From contig NC_085137.1 of NCBI RefSeq assembly GCF_035046485.1, positions 499,864,536-499,928,535 on the forward strand: a stretch of DNA of 64,000 nt, written 5' to 3'. Shown piece after piece: positions 34,612 to 46,603 of the stretch (positions are counted from its first letter, which is position 1; each line of letters begins with the position of its first letter). Under the pieces are notes generated by a model that had not been told where the DNA came from, did no database searches, and was given only the letters and a program-made list of their open reading frames with translations. The translations under genes and the position numbers were made by a program. This stretch comes from Aedes albopictus. Lineage: Eukaryota > Arthropoda > Insecta > Diptera > Culicidae.

Positions 34612-36024
34612 TATGTCATCGCCTCCCTAGAGCTGGAACACAGCATACGAACAACAATCAACGACTCGTTACAAGCTTTCCCGCTCTCGTTCAAGGTCAT
34701 CCAGGGTTGCGGAACTATCAGCGACCCCGCAATTCAACAGTTCTATCTTCGTCGTGAACATCTCTCCATCGTTGCTGGATGCCTCATGTATGGTGAAAGG
34801 TTGGTCATTCCGTCAACCTGTCGAAAGAAAGTGCTCCAGCAGCTGCACAAGGGGCACCCTGGTGTGGAGCGTATGCGCTCAATAGCTCGTCAGTATGTTT
34901 ATTGGCCAAATATCGACGATGATGTGTCCCGACTAGTCCGTTCCTGCAACGAGTGCGCCAGTGTAGCCAAGACAGACCGGAAAACGAATCTGAAGTCCTG
35001 GCCCAAACCAGCGAAGCCGTGGCAGCGCCTGCACTTGGATTTCGCCGGTCCACTAGATGGGAGCTATTTTCTCATCCTGGTAGATTCGTTCACAAAGTGG
35101 CCAGAAGTAGTTCGGACGAACAACATCACTACAGCGACAACCTTGCGAATACTCCGTGGCATCCTCGCAAGATACGGACAACCGGAAACATTGGTCACGT
35201 CACCGACAACGGAACTCAACTAATTAGTGACAAGTTCGAAGCATACTGCTCAGCAAACGGGATCGTCCACCTGAAAACTGCTCCTTATCATCCGCAGTCC
35301 AACGGACTTGCGGAGCGGTTCGTGGATACAAGCGAACCCTCAAGAAAATCACCGCAAGGGGGGAATCCCTCGACGAAGCCATCGATAGTTTTCTACTGTG
35401 CTATAGATCAACACCGTGTCGAAGCGCTCCAGATGGAAAGTCGCCTGGGGAGCTAATGTACGGAAGGCCGATTCGGACATCCCTGGAACTCCTTCGGCCA
35501 CCGACACCGTACGATGAACCATCCAAGGACCAAGCGAAGCAGTTCAATCGGAAACACGGAACAAAAGCTCGAGAGTACCATTCCCAAGATCTCGTTTGGG
35601 CTAAAGTCTACTCTGCAAACACTTGGACCTGGACACCTGGAAAAGTGATCGAACGTATCGGTAGTGTGATGTATAACATTTGGCTACCGTCGAAGCAAAA
35701 CCTAGTTCGGTCCCACTGTAACCAAATGCGGAAACGTTACGAGTCCGAAGACAACACCCAACTTAGCAGTACACCGATACACGCTCATGTTCCGCTAGCG
35801 ATTCTCCTGGACAGCTGGGGCCTGCGCAACACCATACCTGAACCGGAAGTAGAAAGTAGTCAGCCAGTATCTCCTTTGCCAGCTGCGCTACTCGAGGACC
35901 TGCAGTCGGTTCCACAACGTCGTCAACGAACTCCCCAAACCAATCTACAGCAACAATCGATTCCTACTCGTCAGTCTTCAAGAGTGCGAAGGCTGCCTGT
36001 GAGGTATAAGCCGCACAGGGGAGG
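34612..36024 (+). pseudogene. Ty3/gypsy integrase region, frameshifted
   Basis: Integrase zinc finger (HKGHPGVERM...CNEC) at 34850-34960, catalytic Asp in LDFAGPL near 35040, second Asp in TDNGTQLIS after a frameshift near 35205, and Glu in SNGLAERF near 35310. Further frameshifts lie at about 35330 and 35450, then a C-terminal GPY/F-like domain (TWTPGKVIERIGSVMYNIWL). No env-like frame follows. A purine tract (AGGGGAGG) directly precedes the 3' LTR. Confidence 0.85.
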
Positions 36025-36275
36025 TGTTGGGAGGACCACCCTATCCACGAACGCAGCCGAAACATCCTTCGGGGCTCTTCCGCTGACAGCCGTCAGCTTG
36101 TGACAGATGTCATCGAGTTTCGGTGTGAATCGTTCTACGTTGACCGTCATCATTATTATTGCGATCGCCGGCTCGCGTGCATACACGTTTTATGTAGTAC
36201 TTGTTTTAGATAATAAAGTTATATTTTAATTCGTACTCGCGAGTCGCGTCCATAAGCATATCACGTATCGCAACA
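36025..36275 (+). mobile_element. Ty3/gypsy 3' LTR
   Basis: 251 bases, TGTTGGG...CAACA, followed by GTGGC at 36276-36280, the second copy of the 5-bp target duplication. Confidence 0.93.
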
Positions 36276-36758
36276 GTGGCAAAGAATTATCACTTTGAAA
36301 TTTCGAGCCACATATCCAACATGGCCGCCGATGCTGCTGATGCCGTAAAAGGCCTTAATGTAAGATACTTTGAAGAAGACCATATTTGTCTCAACACTCA
36401 TTTGAAGGTGTTGAATGCATCTTTCCTCGTAAATCTGGTTCGTGAACCACTGTGCACAGTTGATGCGATATGGACGGAACATATTTGTCCTTTCTCATTT
36501 TATATCACCTCTGCTATAATATTCAATATTTTGGGGTATGCAGTTCAGCGCCCCTTTGGGTACAGATCATAATGTCAAACTAAGATGGTCAGCAAAAATG
36601 AAGTATGACCTTAGGTCAATTTCAATGTTTCAAAGTCAATTTCACATGAACATCGCGAGATTAGTTTTTGAGAGATTGCGTTCCAGATTGAAATATTTAT
36701 CTTTTGTATACCGCTGTTTACTACGTCGACAGAGAATAACAGTAAATTCGCTACTTAC
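36276..36758. repeat. Interspersed repeat R1, right part, and intron end
   Basis: Resumes the R1 repeat (AAGAATTATC-CTTTGAAATTTCGAGCCACAT). Similarity to the 46.8-kb copy fades after about 36400; the rest is lipase intron 3 up to its donor ACTTAC at 36753-36758. Confidence 0.6.
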
Positions 36759-37634
36759 CTACATACGGACACTTTCCGTTAATACTATCGATAAATAACT
36801 TAATGGCTCTAATGTGGTTGCAAGCTAGCAGAACACGGGACGCTTCCTCGATTCCATCTTTGATGAGCGTCAGAGGAATGGTGGCAGCTCCCTCCTGCGA
36901 GAGGGCACAACCGGGCTGTTCTTTGCCATTATTTGGATAGAAGTCCAAATGCCCGCAAGCGTGGGACATGCCATAGCCGGGAATCTCCAACCGGAACACA
37001 CTCCGACCGTCCGTGTGGATAACGTCTACCAGAGCGGCATCCGACGGGTCCAGCCTTACAACCGGGTCCATCCCCTGGAAATACGGTTCAGCTGGATCTA
37101 ACCCTGTAATACGGCCCAAACCCGGCGTCCTCTCGGCGGCGTACCCTGCGGTATGGGCTCCCAACGAGTGTCCTATGAGATGAACGTCCTCCGCCCTGAG
37201 TCCTTTGTATTCCGTCAATTTCTTGATCAGATAAGCTATCTCTAATCCTACCAGTCTAGTGTTGGCCGTGGCCTGCGTGTAGAGAGGCAATGATCCACCG
37301 GCCCAATCCACCACGATGACGTTGAGTCCACCGCGTGTGATCAGCTCATCCCGCATCTCCGACACCCAGTTGGACAACGGAGTATCGATGAACCCATGGA
37401 TGATGAACTTGGTGTTCCAATCGGAGCGGAAGTTGCTCTTCATGATGGTCTCCTTGGTTTCGGCCTGCAGCAACTGACCATCGGTGGGGTTCTTCTCCGT
37501 GTACAGGATGAACCGGGTGTTGATCACACTCCGTGGCAGCGGAAAGACGTTGAACGGTCGGAAGATCAGGTGGTACCATTCTTTGGTGATGTTCAGACAG
37601 CCCAGCTCACCGTAGCACCGGGTCATGTTTTCAT
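36759..37634 (-). CDS. Pancreatic-type triacylglycerol lipase, catalytic exon
   Basis: Main exon (residues about 44-335) of a 553-aa secreted lipase assembled from minus-strand exons 50029-49900, 37634-36759, 24110-23895, 23811-23478 and 22354-22249; every phase joins cleanly and the total is 554 codons with stop. It hydrolyses acyl esters of lipids, probably extracellularly or in the gut lumen. Catalytic triad: Ser200 in GHSLGAH, Asp223 in GLDPAEPYF, His317 in ACNHIR, as in vertebrate pancreatic lipase; HGF (123-125) is the oxyanion region. The lid loop C270-C286 (CGHLDFYPNNGKEQPGC) is short in insect lipases. A PLAT domain follows on other exons. Substrate (triglyceride versus phospholipid) cannot be told. 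Acceptor TTCCCATGCAG, donor GTAAGT. Confidence 0.92.
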
Positions 37635-38060
37635 CTGCATGGGAAAAGGGGGAATTGGGTGGCATTATTTCGGGTATGAGTTCGATTGCTACTGTCACCC
37701 ATTGGGAAAGTACGAGTAAATCGTCTTGGATAGTTGCTGTAAAGTGGTTGAAAGTAGTTGAAGAGAGAGGTATACTCATGAGTTGGTCACGTCGCGATCG
37801 GGCGTTCTCGTAAGAGCTGTAAATTGTCGTTAATGGGATCAGTATTTATTCAGTATCAATAATCGGTACGATGAGGGTGAAGTTGTTACAGGAAGATCAA
37901 GTTCTACTTTGTAACGGTCGAATCAGTATTTTTAATGAAATATAATGATCGTATATACACTTGTAGACTTATAAGTATGATTTCACAAAACAATGAATAA
38001 TATCCTTATGATTGTTTTCGATTTAAAATAATGCACACTGTACATGATAACTTTAACGTT
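37635..38060. other. Lipase intron 2, 3' end
   Basis: No recognised element apart from the splice acceptor and the target duplication AACTTTAACGTT at 38049-38060. Confidence 0.4.
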
Positions 38061-38124
38061 GATTGATTGATTGATTGATTTGTCTTTATTAGAGAGACTT
38101 TCAGCCCTTGGCTGGTTCGTCTCT
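38061..38124 (-). mobile_element. Micro-insertion: 64-bp non-LTR 3' end
   Basis: (GATT)4 tail, then TGTCTTTATTAGAGAGAC and CAGCCCTTGGCTG within GAGAC...GTCTC; minus-strand LINE-type 3' stem-loop with an AATC tail. Flanked by a perfect 12-bp duplication AACTTTAACGTT (38049-38060, 38125-38136). Confidence 0.8.
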
Positions 38125-38136
38125 AACTTTAACGTT

Positions 38137-40354
38137 TCACAATTTATAGTTTCAACTAAAAAACCTGATCATCATCAAACTTTTGAAAACAGCCGTACTC
38201 GGAGTTATTGTAATGACACAGTTAATAGGTTTTGGATGAAGAATGAAGCATCAGTAACATTGTCAATTTTATAATGATGGGTATCAGCAGTCAATTAGAG
38301 TTTAAAACTGATTTAAAACCACAAATAAAAAAAGTGTTATGAATACTGTTCTAATTTTCAGCGATTATACAGCTTTATAATTTCAAAATGATGGATACAT
38401 TAACCTTATGCAAGGATAGAAACACCGAAACACCATGTGCCAACGGAGATGTTAAATTTGTGTGAATTTTAGAAAGTTCGGTTCAAGATCAATATAAGAT
38501 GCCCTCTGTGAAGCAACAATGTGTAAACATCTATGTATCATGTCGATGTATGAATCATTCAATTCAAAATCGATAAAAAAAAACCTAATTTATTCACTCT
38601 GCGCACTGCTGGCAATGAAGAAACATCAAAATGGGCAATCATTACCTACGATTGTAATCTGAGAGATTATTCCAAATCAAGCATTAGCTCATCAGTCTCA
38701 CCCCCCGAGAGGTCCCAACCAGCAGCGTGAACTTGACCGCACCGAAACCTTCTTTTCATTTCTCATCTCTTTGTTCAACCGACACAGTGCGGTTTCGCTT
38801 TCGCCACGGGCGCGAGGTATTCGTTGTTGGAGGTGATAGGAAAAAAAAAATCAGCGTTTCAAATGTTAGGTATTTGGTGTTGAACTGAGCTTGTGGGCTG
38901 CACCCCGCGAGAGCTTGTTCCATTGTGTTTGCTCACAATCCGCCGAACAAGTATGCTAATTAGTGAATTGCCGTTTGCTATTTTCGATATTATTCGCTTT
39001 AACAGCCGGTGATGGTGATCAGCTGGTGGTTCAAACATCGACGAAGACGAGCCCGGTCGAAAATATTGAATTATAGACTGCGATGCCGAAGATCATTATC
39101 GGTTGTGGATTTTTTCTTTTAGTATTTTTCCACGACAAGGTAAACCAGTGTTGAGTAATTTGTGCATCCTTGGAAGTGATTTGTGAAGGTCGCACAACTG
39201 GGCGCATCGACGGAGTCCATATTGAACGTTTCCGCATCTTTTAACACAACGGATTATGATCGATGGATTGAAGAGATATCGATAATCAGAAAGTCAATTT
39301 GGTGTTTTGCTGAAATATTACAAGGTTTACTCGTATAACAAATCAAACAGCGGTACATCGAGAATAACAAAAAGTTGTTTGATGTAAAATCTAATTGATA
39401 ATATAAATAAAATGTTACCGTAAACCGGGGTCAAATTGATCAGCGGGGCGAAATTGATCATTCGGGCACTACATTGTAATCCCATAATAGGAGCTCATAA
39501 GCGTCGTAATGATCTTAAACTTTTTACATCATCTGATTCGTAGATGTCTAGAGATGAGCGTAGACTTTAAATTTTTTAGAAAAAAGTTAGTTTTGCTATA
39601 TATTTTTAGGAATTTGCAATGTATTCCTCATTTAGCTGAAATCATTGCTACTAAACAATCGATTGATAATAGGACTTCCCGTAAATTCTCTGTTTTAACA
39701 TTTTTGTGGAGCCTTGGTTAGGAAGTTATGTTGCTAATGAGAACATGAAATAGTTAAAATAAAGTTCATTTTATGATGAAATAGTCATTTATTGTGCTAG
39801 AAATCACTTATTTCAATTGAAATTGCCTACCTTAAGGCGTTTAAGGGGAAATTTCAATATTTAATTTTGCATTTAAAGTATTAAATTCACTAGTTGTAAG
39901 ATTTTAAACGCGTTATTCGATTTTAGAAGAGCAAAATTAAGCGGAGAAGAAAATTTTCCTTTCCAACCGATGATTAATTGTATACTGATCAATTTCGCCC
40001 CAAAGTGACATTTCCAATTTTTTAATAATTGGAGTTATTTAACTTAAAGAGTAAATTTGTTGAACGAAATTCTGTCACATGGTTCCATGGAGATCCACTG
40101 GGTACTGGTTTTACAAAAATTCTTTTGGCAATATTCGAATTGGCACTGATGTTATCCACAAAAGTTGTTTTAAAGTGATCAATTTGACCGGTACTAATTC
40201 TATAAAATGTCAAATCATGGCAATTTATCGCCAAAAAGTGCAATACACATGCATCAGACAATGTGCTAAATTTAACATCTTTCACTTGATATCGATGGTC
40301 AAAATCAACTAGGTCGAGAAACTCCAATAGAAATTTAAAACAAAAGATTGTGTA
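38137..40354. other. Lipase intron 2, mostly unassigned
   Basis: No genes. At 39418-39465 and 39980-40010 the motif GGGGTCAAATTGATCAGC / TGATCAATTTCGCCCC appears in both orientations, suggesting a decayed TIR element, but ends could not be fixed. Confidence 0.4.
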
Positions 40355-41312
40355 CACTCATTGCACAATTATGGGTCACTCAAGGAACAATCATTTCATA
40401 AAATGAATCGTTTAACATACAAAAATAACATTTTCATTATTTTTATTTTTTATTCTCTTTATTGAAACTCCTTTTTATTGTTTTATATAAAATTTGCTTG
40501 TAAAATTCACTTTAGACGGTGAAAATTACTAAAATATTGGTGAATAATGAAAACCACAATAATGGGTCAAAATTGGCTGTGTAACAATTATGGGTCAATT
40601 TGTTGCCTATTATGGGTCACTCAAGAGGAATCGGCTCAACAATAATGTTTTGTCTATGTTTTCAATGAATGATCACTTATTCTCGATAGATCAACTATAC
40701 TAGAATTTAAAACTGGTCTCAAACCTCTTAACGAAGCGTGTTTTCGCGATTTGGAATCAATTTTTTAAAATTGGGACAGAATATTCAACACAATCACCGA
40801 TAAACGCCTAAAAATATGCAATGCCCATGTACGCAGAACTGTCAATATTATGCTGCACAAAAAGTGACCCATAATTGTGTGATTTTCGGTGTTCCTTGGC
40901 ACAATAATGAATCATTTAAATTTTGCCTGAAATAAGCTTTAATTAGCTGCAGTCACATGAATTTCTACATTTAGAACGTAAATTATACCTTTATTCTGGT
41001 GACGATACCATTTTGCACTTGAAAATCACTGAAGCTCGCTTTTACAGAGCTTACGAAAGCAGCGCACGCACTTTCCGATATTCACAATCGAAGCGTTACT
41101 TTGACAGATGGTTTTGCGCCGAACAAAAAATATCGGAAATATGTATGTATTGACGTATACGCCCGTGTGCGATACGTATAGTGACACAAAATAAATCAAC
41201 TTATCAACGAAAAATGATAATGGCTAACAAAAGCTTGCAATTAATTAGTATTTATCTGTTAAAGTGAAAAGTGACTAATAATTGTGTGTGACCCATAATT
41301 GTGCAATGAGTG
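40355..41312. mobile_element. 958-bp TIR element, TA target
   Basis: Ends CACTCATTGCACAATTATGG / CCATAATTGTGCAATGAGTG with TA at 40353-40354 and 41313-41314. ATAATGGGTCA motifs recur inside (40562, 40612, 40865). No transposase frame. Confidence 0.85.
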
Positions 41313-41737
41313 TAGATCGTGATCTGCCAATAATGATGATCTTGACGAGAAAGGAGATTCGTGATTAGCATTTTGCCATGCCTAATAGATCATTTTATCG
41401 TGGATGGCGTTCTTTTGTCTTTATCTCGAAAACATCTTGAATTTTGTTTACTAAAGTTTTCGTAAATTAAAAAAGTTGTTATACCGTCTTCAACCAAAAA
41501 TTGCACAGACTAAATGATCCCTTACATTAAGCAACGGGAAACATATGGAACATGCAGTGGTCCAGTGGAGAGATTGACGAAAAGTTGAAAGATTGGAGCG
41601 TAACCCATACTCCACTAAGGAGATTCAGGTGGCTGAAAATCGAAAATCGACTTTATTCAATTTGAGATTTAGGTTCGGCAGTTGAAAACATGCCACTTCA
41701 TGTATATTCAAGACTCCAGGTGAACTATCTGCTTCAC

Positions 41738-41803
41738 TTCGCTGGGGACCGCGACAAGGTGATGGACTTTTATGCCTACATATTCTTGAACGTCGCTCAT
41801 GCA
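41738..41803 (+). pseudogene. Tiny non-LTR RT relic
   Basis: CGCGACAAGGTGATGGACTT and the following bases align with the GLRQGDGLSCLLFN region of the RT fragment at 26262. Short and heavily decayed; adjacent sequence not recognisable. Confidence 0.5.
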
Positions 41804-42156
41804 CACTTAGTTATTAATACCGAATTCGGTTTGATTTTTAAACGAATTCCATTGGTTCAATATGAAAAATCGAAAACTTCGGTTGATGTGTGATATTTCG
41901 ATAATCAAAACCACCTATTCGTTGGAAGTGACAGTTCTCGACAAACTAATATGTCCAATCTACCGAGCAACTCGGTTTACTTTAAAAAAAATATGGACTC
42001 GGTTGGCAGATACCGAGAAAACTCGGTTCACCGTCAAGGGGCACAACTTTTTGCCGACATATTCGATTTCTTCAATGTTGATTGAGCTACAATTGGATAG
42101 ATTCGTGCGAGTTTTGTGCAAATTGTGTTGCTGGAGTTGAAGTGAATCCTTAACTA

Positions 42157-42928
42157 CCCAGGTAACCAATAAGCATTTGAATAAAGGGTGAGTCGTTAAT
42201 TATTGTGCCACCCTATCTTCAACTGATTCGCAAATTGTGTACAGTTAACGAAATGAATCCAATTTTTTACAGTAGTTTAGTATATGTATATATTTCAACT
42301 TTTTGGTATAGGTTCAAATTTAGGATGCGTTTCAATGAAATTTAAGACATTTTCAATAAACGCCCTCCATGTGGACATGTTCAGGCTCCACTTGAAACAA
42401 ATAATTAAAGCTCTCAGGTTTTTTATGCGCATCGTGCCTGGTTTTTACCCAGCTCCAAGCTTATGTTTCACTGACAACCGTTCCTGAAACCAACTGACGA
42501 ACATTAAGATGATCCGATAATGTATAATCATCAATTGTTCCAAGGCGCGATACCATGATTTTTGATTAATTAGCATGTGATTGTACAACATCTTTTTGAG
42601 AACTGTTAACAAAATTTATTCTATATCGACCGGAATCTCACTGATAACTGTCAATTGATTATATGTAAACAATAGACTATAAGGAGAAACTGTGCAAAAT
42701 TTGGTTGATTTTGGTGAAGTAGGAAAAAAGTTACGTTAGTTTGAAAATGGCACAATAATTATCGACTCACCCTTTACACCGTATTTCTGTTTTATATCTG
42801 CATTGGGCCTGCTTACTGCCGTTTCATAGCAGTTCGACTGCTAAACTGCCCTATATTAACAATTCAAATGCTACTTAAAATCTTACAGCAGTTTCGTATC
42901 ATTTCAAATGCATGGTAGGTTTTGGTCA
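42157..42928. mobile_element. Truncated copy of the 52-kb TIR element
   Basis: Begins CCCAGGTAACCAATAAGCATTTGAATA as at 52061. After the nested MITE (42184-42774) it continues with CTGCTTACTG, AGCAGTTCGACTGCT and CATTTCAAATGCA, then similarity stops. Right terminus absent. Confidence 0.7.
42184..42774 (-). mobile_element. 591-bp MITE, second copy
   Basis: Same length and ends as 34021-34611 but inverted. TA duplication at 42182-42183 and 42775-42776; the intact host element at 52 kb has a single TA there (TTAAATAAGC). Confidence 0.92.
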
Positions 42929-42951
42929 AGAGGCATGTTAAAGTCCATCAG

Positions 42952-44085
42952 GAGGATCGAAGTAGGTCTCGCCGCGATCGGACGTGATTTTGTTTTCCTT
43001 GTCACGGTTTTTTTTTCGCTCTCCCGTTTAGTGTGGTGGTAATTTGGATAGTGCTACGCCATCCGGAAGAAGCACGCGTATGTTACAATTCGGACGATGG
43101 TGAAGCCAAATGGCTTGAGGTACTATGCCATGCGGACGGGAATATTTGATTTCATGTGTGAATTTGTGATAAAACGGTGCGGTACTGAATCGAGTTGAAG
43201 ATGGGGCTGCAATTAACATCCGGTGAAGACGCATTAATTCACTTGGTTAGCCATTGAGCGGGACATTTTGGAGAAATTTTGATTCAATATAGTGATTCAA
43301 TTGAACACACCGACGAGTGGCCACCGTTGGCAAGTGACTCCAGTTAGGATAAAAATATTTCCGCTTATTTATAGTAGTGGAACAAATCACGAATGACAAA
43401 TGTAGAAAATCAGCGGAAAATGTGTGACAATTTAGTGTTGATGTGTCCCTCACACTCGGAGAAACATAGGAATTTCTTCCAAGACCCCATGTAAACAACA
43501 ACAACTGCGTGCGCGATGGTGGTGAGACGAAGAGCAACCCTTACTGCGCTGTAATATCGTTCCCGTTAACACTGAGGAGCAGCAGTTTCCAGATATTTTG
43601 GTGAGAACGTTTCGAACTACGACCCAACTACGACCCCTTTAGAGGGCGTTTATAAACTTCGAAAACTAATTTTTGATTATGCAACGTTTGCCTCGTAGTT
43701 TATTTCATTTCAGAGAGCGAGTAAAGGCGCTTAAGCCTAGGCATTAGGGCCAGGACACGGACCAAATACCTGTGTTCCATCCCAGGAAGCGAAGGACGAA
43801 GGGGTGACATTAACCTTCTTAGCATCGTCACCCCCATCGATTTTCACGTATTTTGCGTTCTAAAAAGCTGAGCGGTTGGTACGAGATGTCCCCACTCAAA
43901 AGCCTAATTGTTAAACCACAACGCTGCACAGTAGGCCTGGCCGCTTTAATGTTTGTAAAGCATTCCCGATGTACTGCAAACATTAATAATGACAAGAAAA
44001 ATGGTAGAATTAGTCGATTCTATCATTTTCCAGGATTCTTTCAATGAATGGCTGTGTATGTGTAGACTAGACTAGACTAGACTAG
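42952..44085 (+). mobile_element. TSD-flanked retroposon, about 1.13 kb
   Basis: Bounded by a perfect 23-bp direct repeat starting AGAGGCATGTTAAAGTCC (42929-42951 and 44086-44108). The right end is a (CTAGA)n tail (44074-44085). The body has no long frame; it contains GGACGAAGGGGTGACATT and TCGTCACCCCC. A long duplication plus a simple tail indicates target-primed insertion of a 5'-truncated non-LTR element or a SINE-like passenger. Confidence 0.75.
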
Positions 44086-44108
44086 AGAGGCATGTTAAAG
44101 TCCATCAG

Positions 44109-45452
44109 CTCAAAGTGCTTATCTGGTAGTGCACCCAGGGCACTGTTGTCCTGTTGACTTCAGCTACATTGAGGAGGTACGTTACGAGCATATGTTCAGC
44201 AAGGGGGTCCATATTGGCAACCAGCGGCTGAATGTTCCTCCACCGGAAGCTATACCTTAGATGGTAGCCTAGCCAAGAAGGTTCAACAGCTTCCCATGAC
44301 AAAATGCACTTTCAAGCAGTGTCGCGAAGCATCAGCGTACAAGTCACAAAAAAGCTGATAAACAACAAACTTGTATCACCCTGTCTCTGCGGTTTCTGAT
44401 TCGCTCTCTCTACAGTCGCTAACACCAGAAAAGACAGAATCCCATCATAGTCACCCGGTCACCCTTGTTTTGCTACAATCATCCTGACTTGGATACGGCT
44501 CATGTGAGTGTCATGACTCTCTCCGTCGCCTCAAGCAGATGCACGCGCAACAGCATGTAAAGCTATGCATGTGTATTATCACAAGCACGGTACTACGTCA
44601 TAAATCCTATTCGTTTTGCATAGCTCAGTTTAAACGCACACATTGAGCGCACCACGCAGTTCGCCCTGGCTACGGCAGACGCTCTCACTTCGCCCGTTAT
44701 GCATCGTTGCTCAGAGAGATTGATTCTCTAGCAACCAGCCTGAAGCATACTCAGCAACTGCTATCGCTGCAAAGCTGTGAAGGGTGAAACCCACAACATG
44801 TTTGTCATTCCAGTCATGACATGCTATCTGTTTCGTATCACCTTGGGAAGGGTGACTCCAGAAAGCGGTTCAAGTGATTGTCTCGTGATGGTCGCGATTA
44901 TTCGCAAGACTGCTTTCTAGTTCCACGAAGTGCAGATAAAATTCTAGATTTTCTGGCTGCTCATGGTGAAGGTCACCAGCGTACCAACCCAACGTACTTC
45001 AAACGACACATTTAGCCTCGCGTTTTCTCGAGCACATATCTGAAGATCCGTAAGCAAATCGATCTGTAAATTCTACTCGATGTTCAGTGCGAGTAAGCAA
45101 GCAACAAATAGTATTAGCAGCTCAATTTGTGTTCGAGAAAAAACGACAAGAATGAAAAGCGGCTGTTGTGGTGATATTTCGATGTGAAACTGGCAACACT
45201 GGTACGATCGGGAAAGAAAATAGAAGTGTATTATACATGGTTGGGTAAAGAGGTGTCCAAAATGTAAGATAATTAAGATTAATTTTAAGGAAAATGTATA
45301 AATAAAACATCTGAATTCCAGCAACAAAAAACTGCAATTTTTGTGTAGTCATGCCGAACCCCCCAACAGCGGCAATTTTAAAAACCATCTCTCGCAACCT
45401 TGTCCTTAAATTCTTGAGTTCCGACAAGGCTCATTATTAAGGTGTCATGAAT
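44109..45452. other. Lipase intron 2, no feature assigned
   Basis: Unique-looking sequence of higher GC than its surroundings (44600-45000). No supported gene or TIR structure. Confidence 0.4.
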
Positions 45453-45848
45453 CAGTGCTGAAAATTTCATTTCGTCATATCTAAATTCAACCACCTACAG
45501 CTCATTTTAGAAGCTGAACCTGAGAATATGGTATATGAAAAACTTATGCGGCTAGACCAGTCCTGCAAGAAAGTCACGGAGAAACCGCTATTTTTCGAAT
45601 ATTTAAGGTAAATGTCACGGACTATCTTTGGAAAATGCCAAATGATATTCATCGTGAATATCATTTGCATTTTTTTGAAGGAGGTCCGTGACATTAAATA
45701 TTCGAAAAATAGCGGTTTTTCCGTGACTTTCTTGCAGGACTGGTCTAGCCGCACAAGTTTTTCATATACCATATTCTCAGGTTCAGCTTCTAAAATGAGC
45801 TGTAGGTGGTTGAATTTTGATATGACGAATTGAAATTTTCAACACTGG
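45453..45848. mobile_element. Long-hairpin element with arms of about 190 bp
   Basis: The left arm (CAGTG-TGAAAATTTCA ... CTATTTTTCGAATATTTAA) is mirrored almost completely by the right arm ending GAAATTTTCA-CACTG; the loop is a few dozen bases around 45650. It abuts the left edge of repeat R1 (45850). Confidence 0.82.
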
Positions 45849-46050
45849 TCATGATGCATCACTAAGCTTTCAAACGAATCATTGACTTTTTGCTTTTCAA
45901 TGATTGTTTGCCTCGCGTTTTTGAAGTGATAAAATACTGACAATAGGACAGATCGGTGAAGTATTAGAATTTTAGTATGGTGAGAAGATCAATTCTCCAT
46001 TTCTGCAATGAAATGGTGCAAAAAACGTGGGTATTACAATTCCTTGCCTA

Positions 46051-46267
46051 CACACCAAAATTTTTGAAATGCTTCCAGCACGCCAAAAATCAGTAAAAGA
46101 AATTGCTGAATTTCGGCACAACATTGCTGACCAACTGTCAAAATTGCTGGATGGTTCAGCAAGTTGAAAAATAATTGCTGATACTTAGTAATTTGTATTG
46201 CTGAATGCAATCAGCACGCCAAAAATCAGCAAAGTTTGCTGATTACCAGCAGAAATATTTTGCAGTG
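46051..46267. mobile_element. 217-bp MITE nested in FB copy F (left arm)
   Basis: CACACCAAAATTTTT...AAATATTTTGCAGTG with TA at 46049-46050 and 46268-46269. Two internal copies of CAGCACGCCAAAAATCAG. Confidence 0.8.
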
Positions 46268-46393
46268 TAATTTGATGTTGTTTGAGTAAAACTTTGGGTA
46301 ACAGTGTTGTTGTTTTCTCCATTTCAGGCAACATAAACAACATAGTTATCCATAGTTTTGCTCAAACAGCATTAATTTAGGCAAGGAATCATA

Positions 46394-46603
46394 CACACTT
46401 AATCCAGAATTGCATGTTCGGTACTTTTTTGACGAAAATAGAATAGCGGAACTATTTCGGTAGCTTCGTTAATCGATTTTACTGAGGCTCAGTACACCAA
46501 CTGTCAAAAACGGTTGCAAAAGGTAAACAATCGATGATTGCTGTATTCAGCTGTTCCATTTTCGTCAAAAATTTACCAAACATAGTATTCAAAATTAAGT
46601 GTG
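46394..46603. mobile_element. 210-bp MITE nested in FB copy F (right arm)
   Basis: CACACTTAAT...ATTAAGTGTG with TA at 46392-46393 and 46604-46605. Excision restores GGAATCATAATAC as in the other FB copies, give or take one base. Confidence 0.85.

Noticed and set aside
36025..36275. env gene of an insect endogenous retrovirus before the 3' LTR
   Set aside because: The integrase C-terminal region runs almost to the polypurine tract, leaving no room for env.
37396..37719. Plus-strand frame of 107 codons opposite the lipase exon
   Set aside because: Antisense shadow of a well-supported conserved exon.
39418..40200. TIR element with GGGGTCAAATTGATCAGC ends
   Set aside because: Inverted motifs occur but no pair gives matching termini and a target duplication.
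44600..45000. GC-richer stretch as a possible gene exon
   Set aside because: No frame with a domain and no coherent splice sites.
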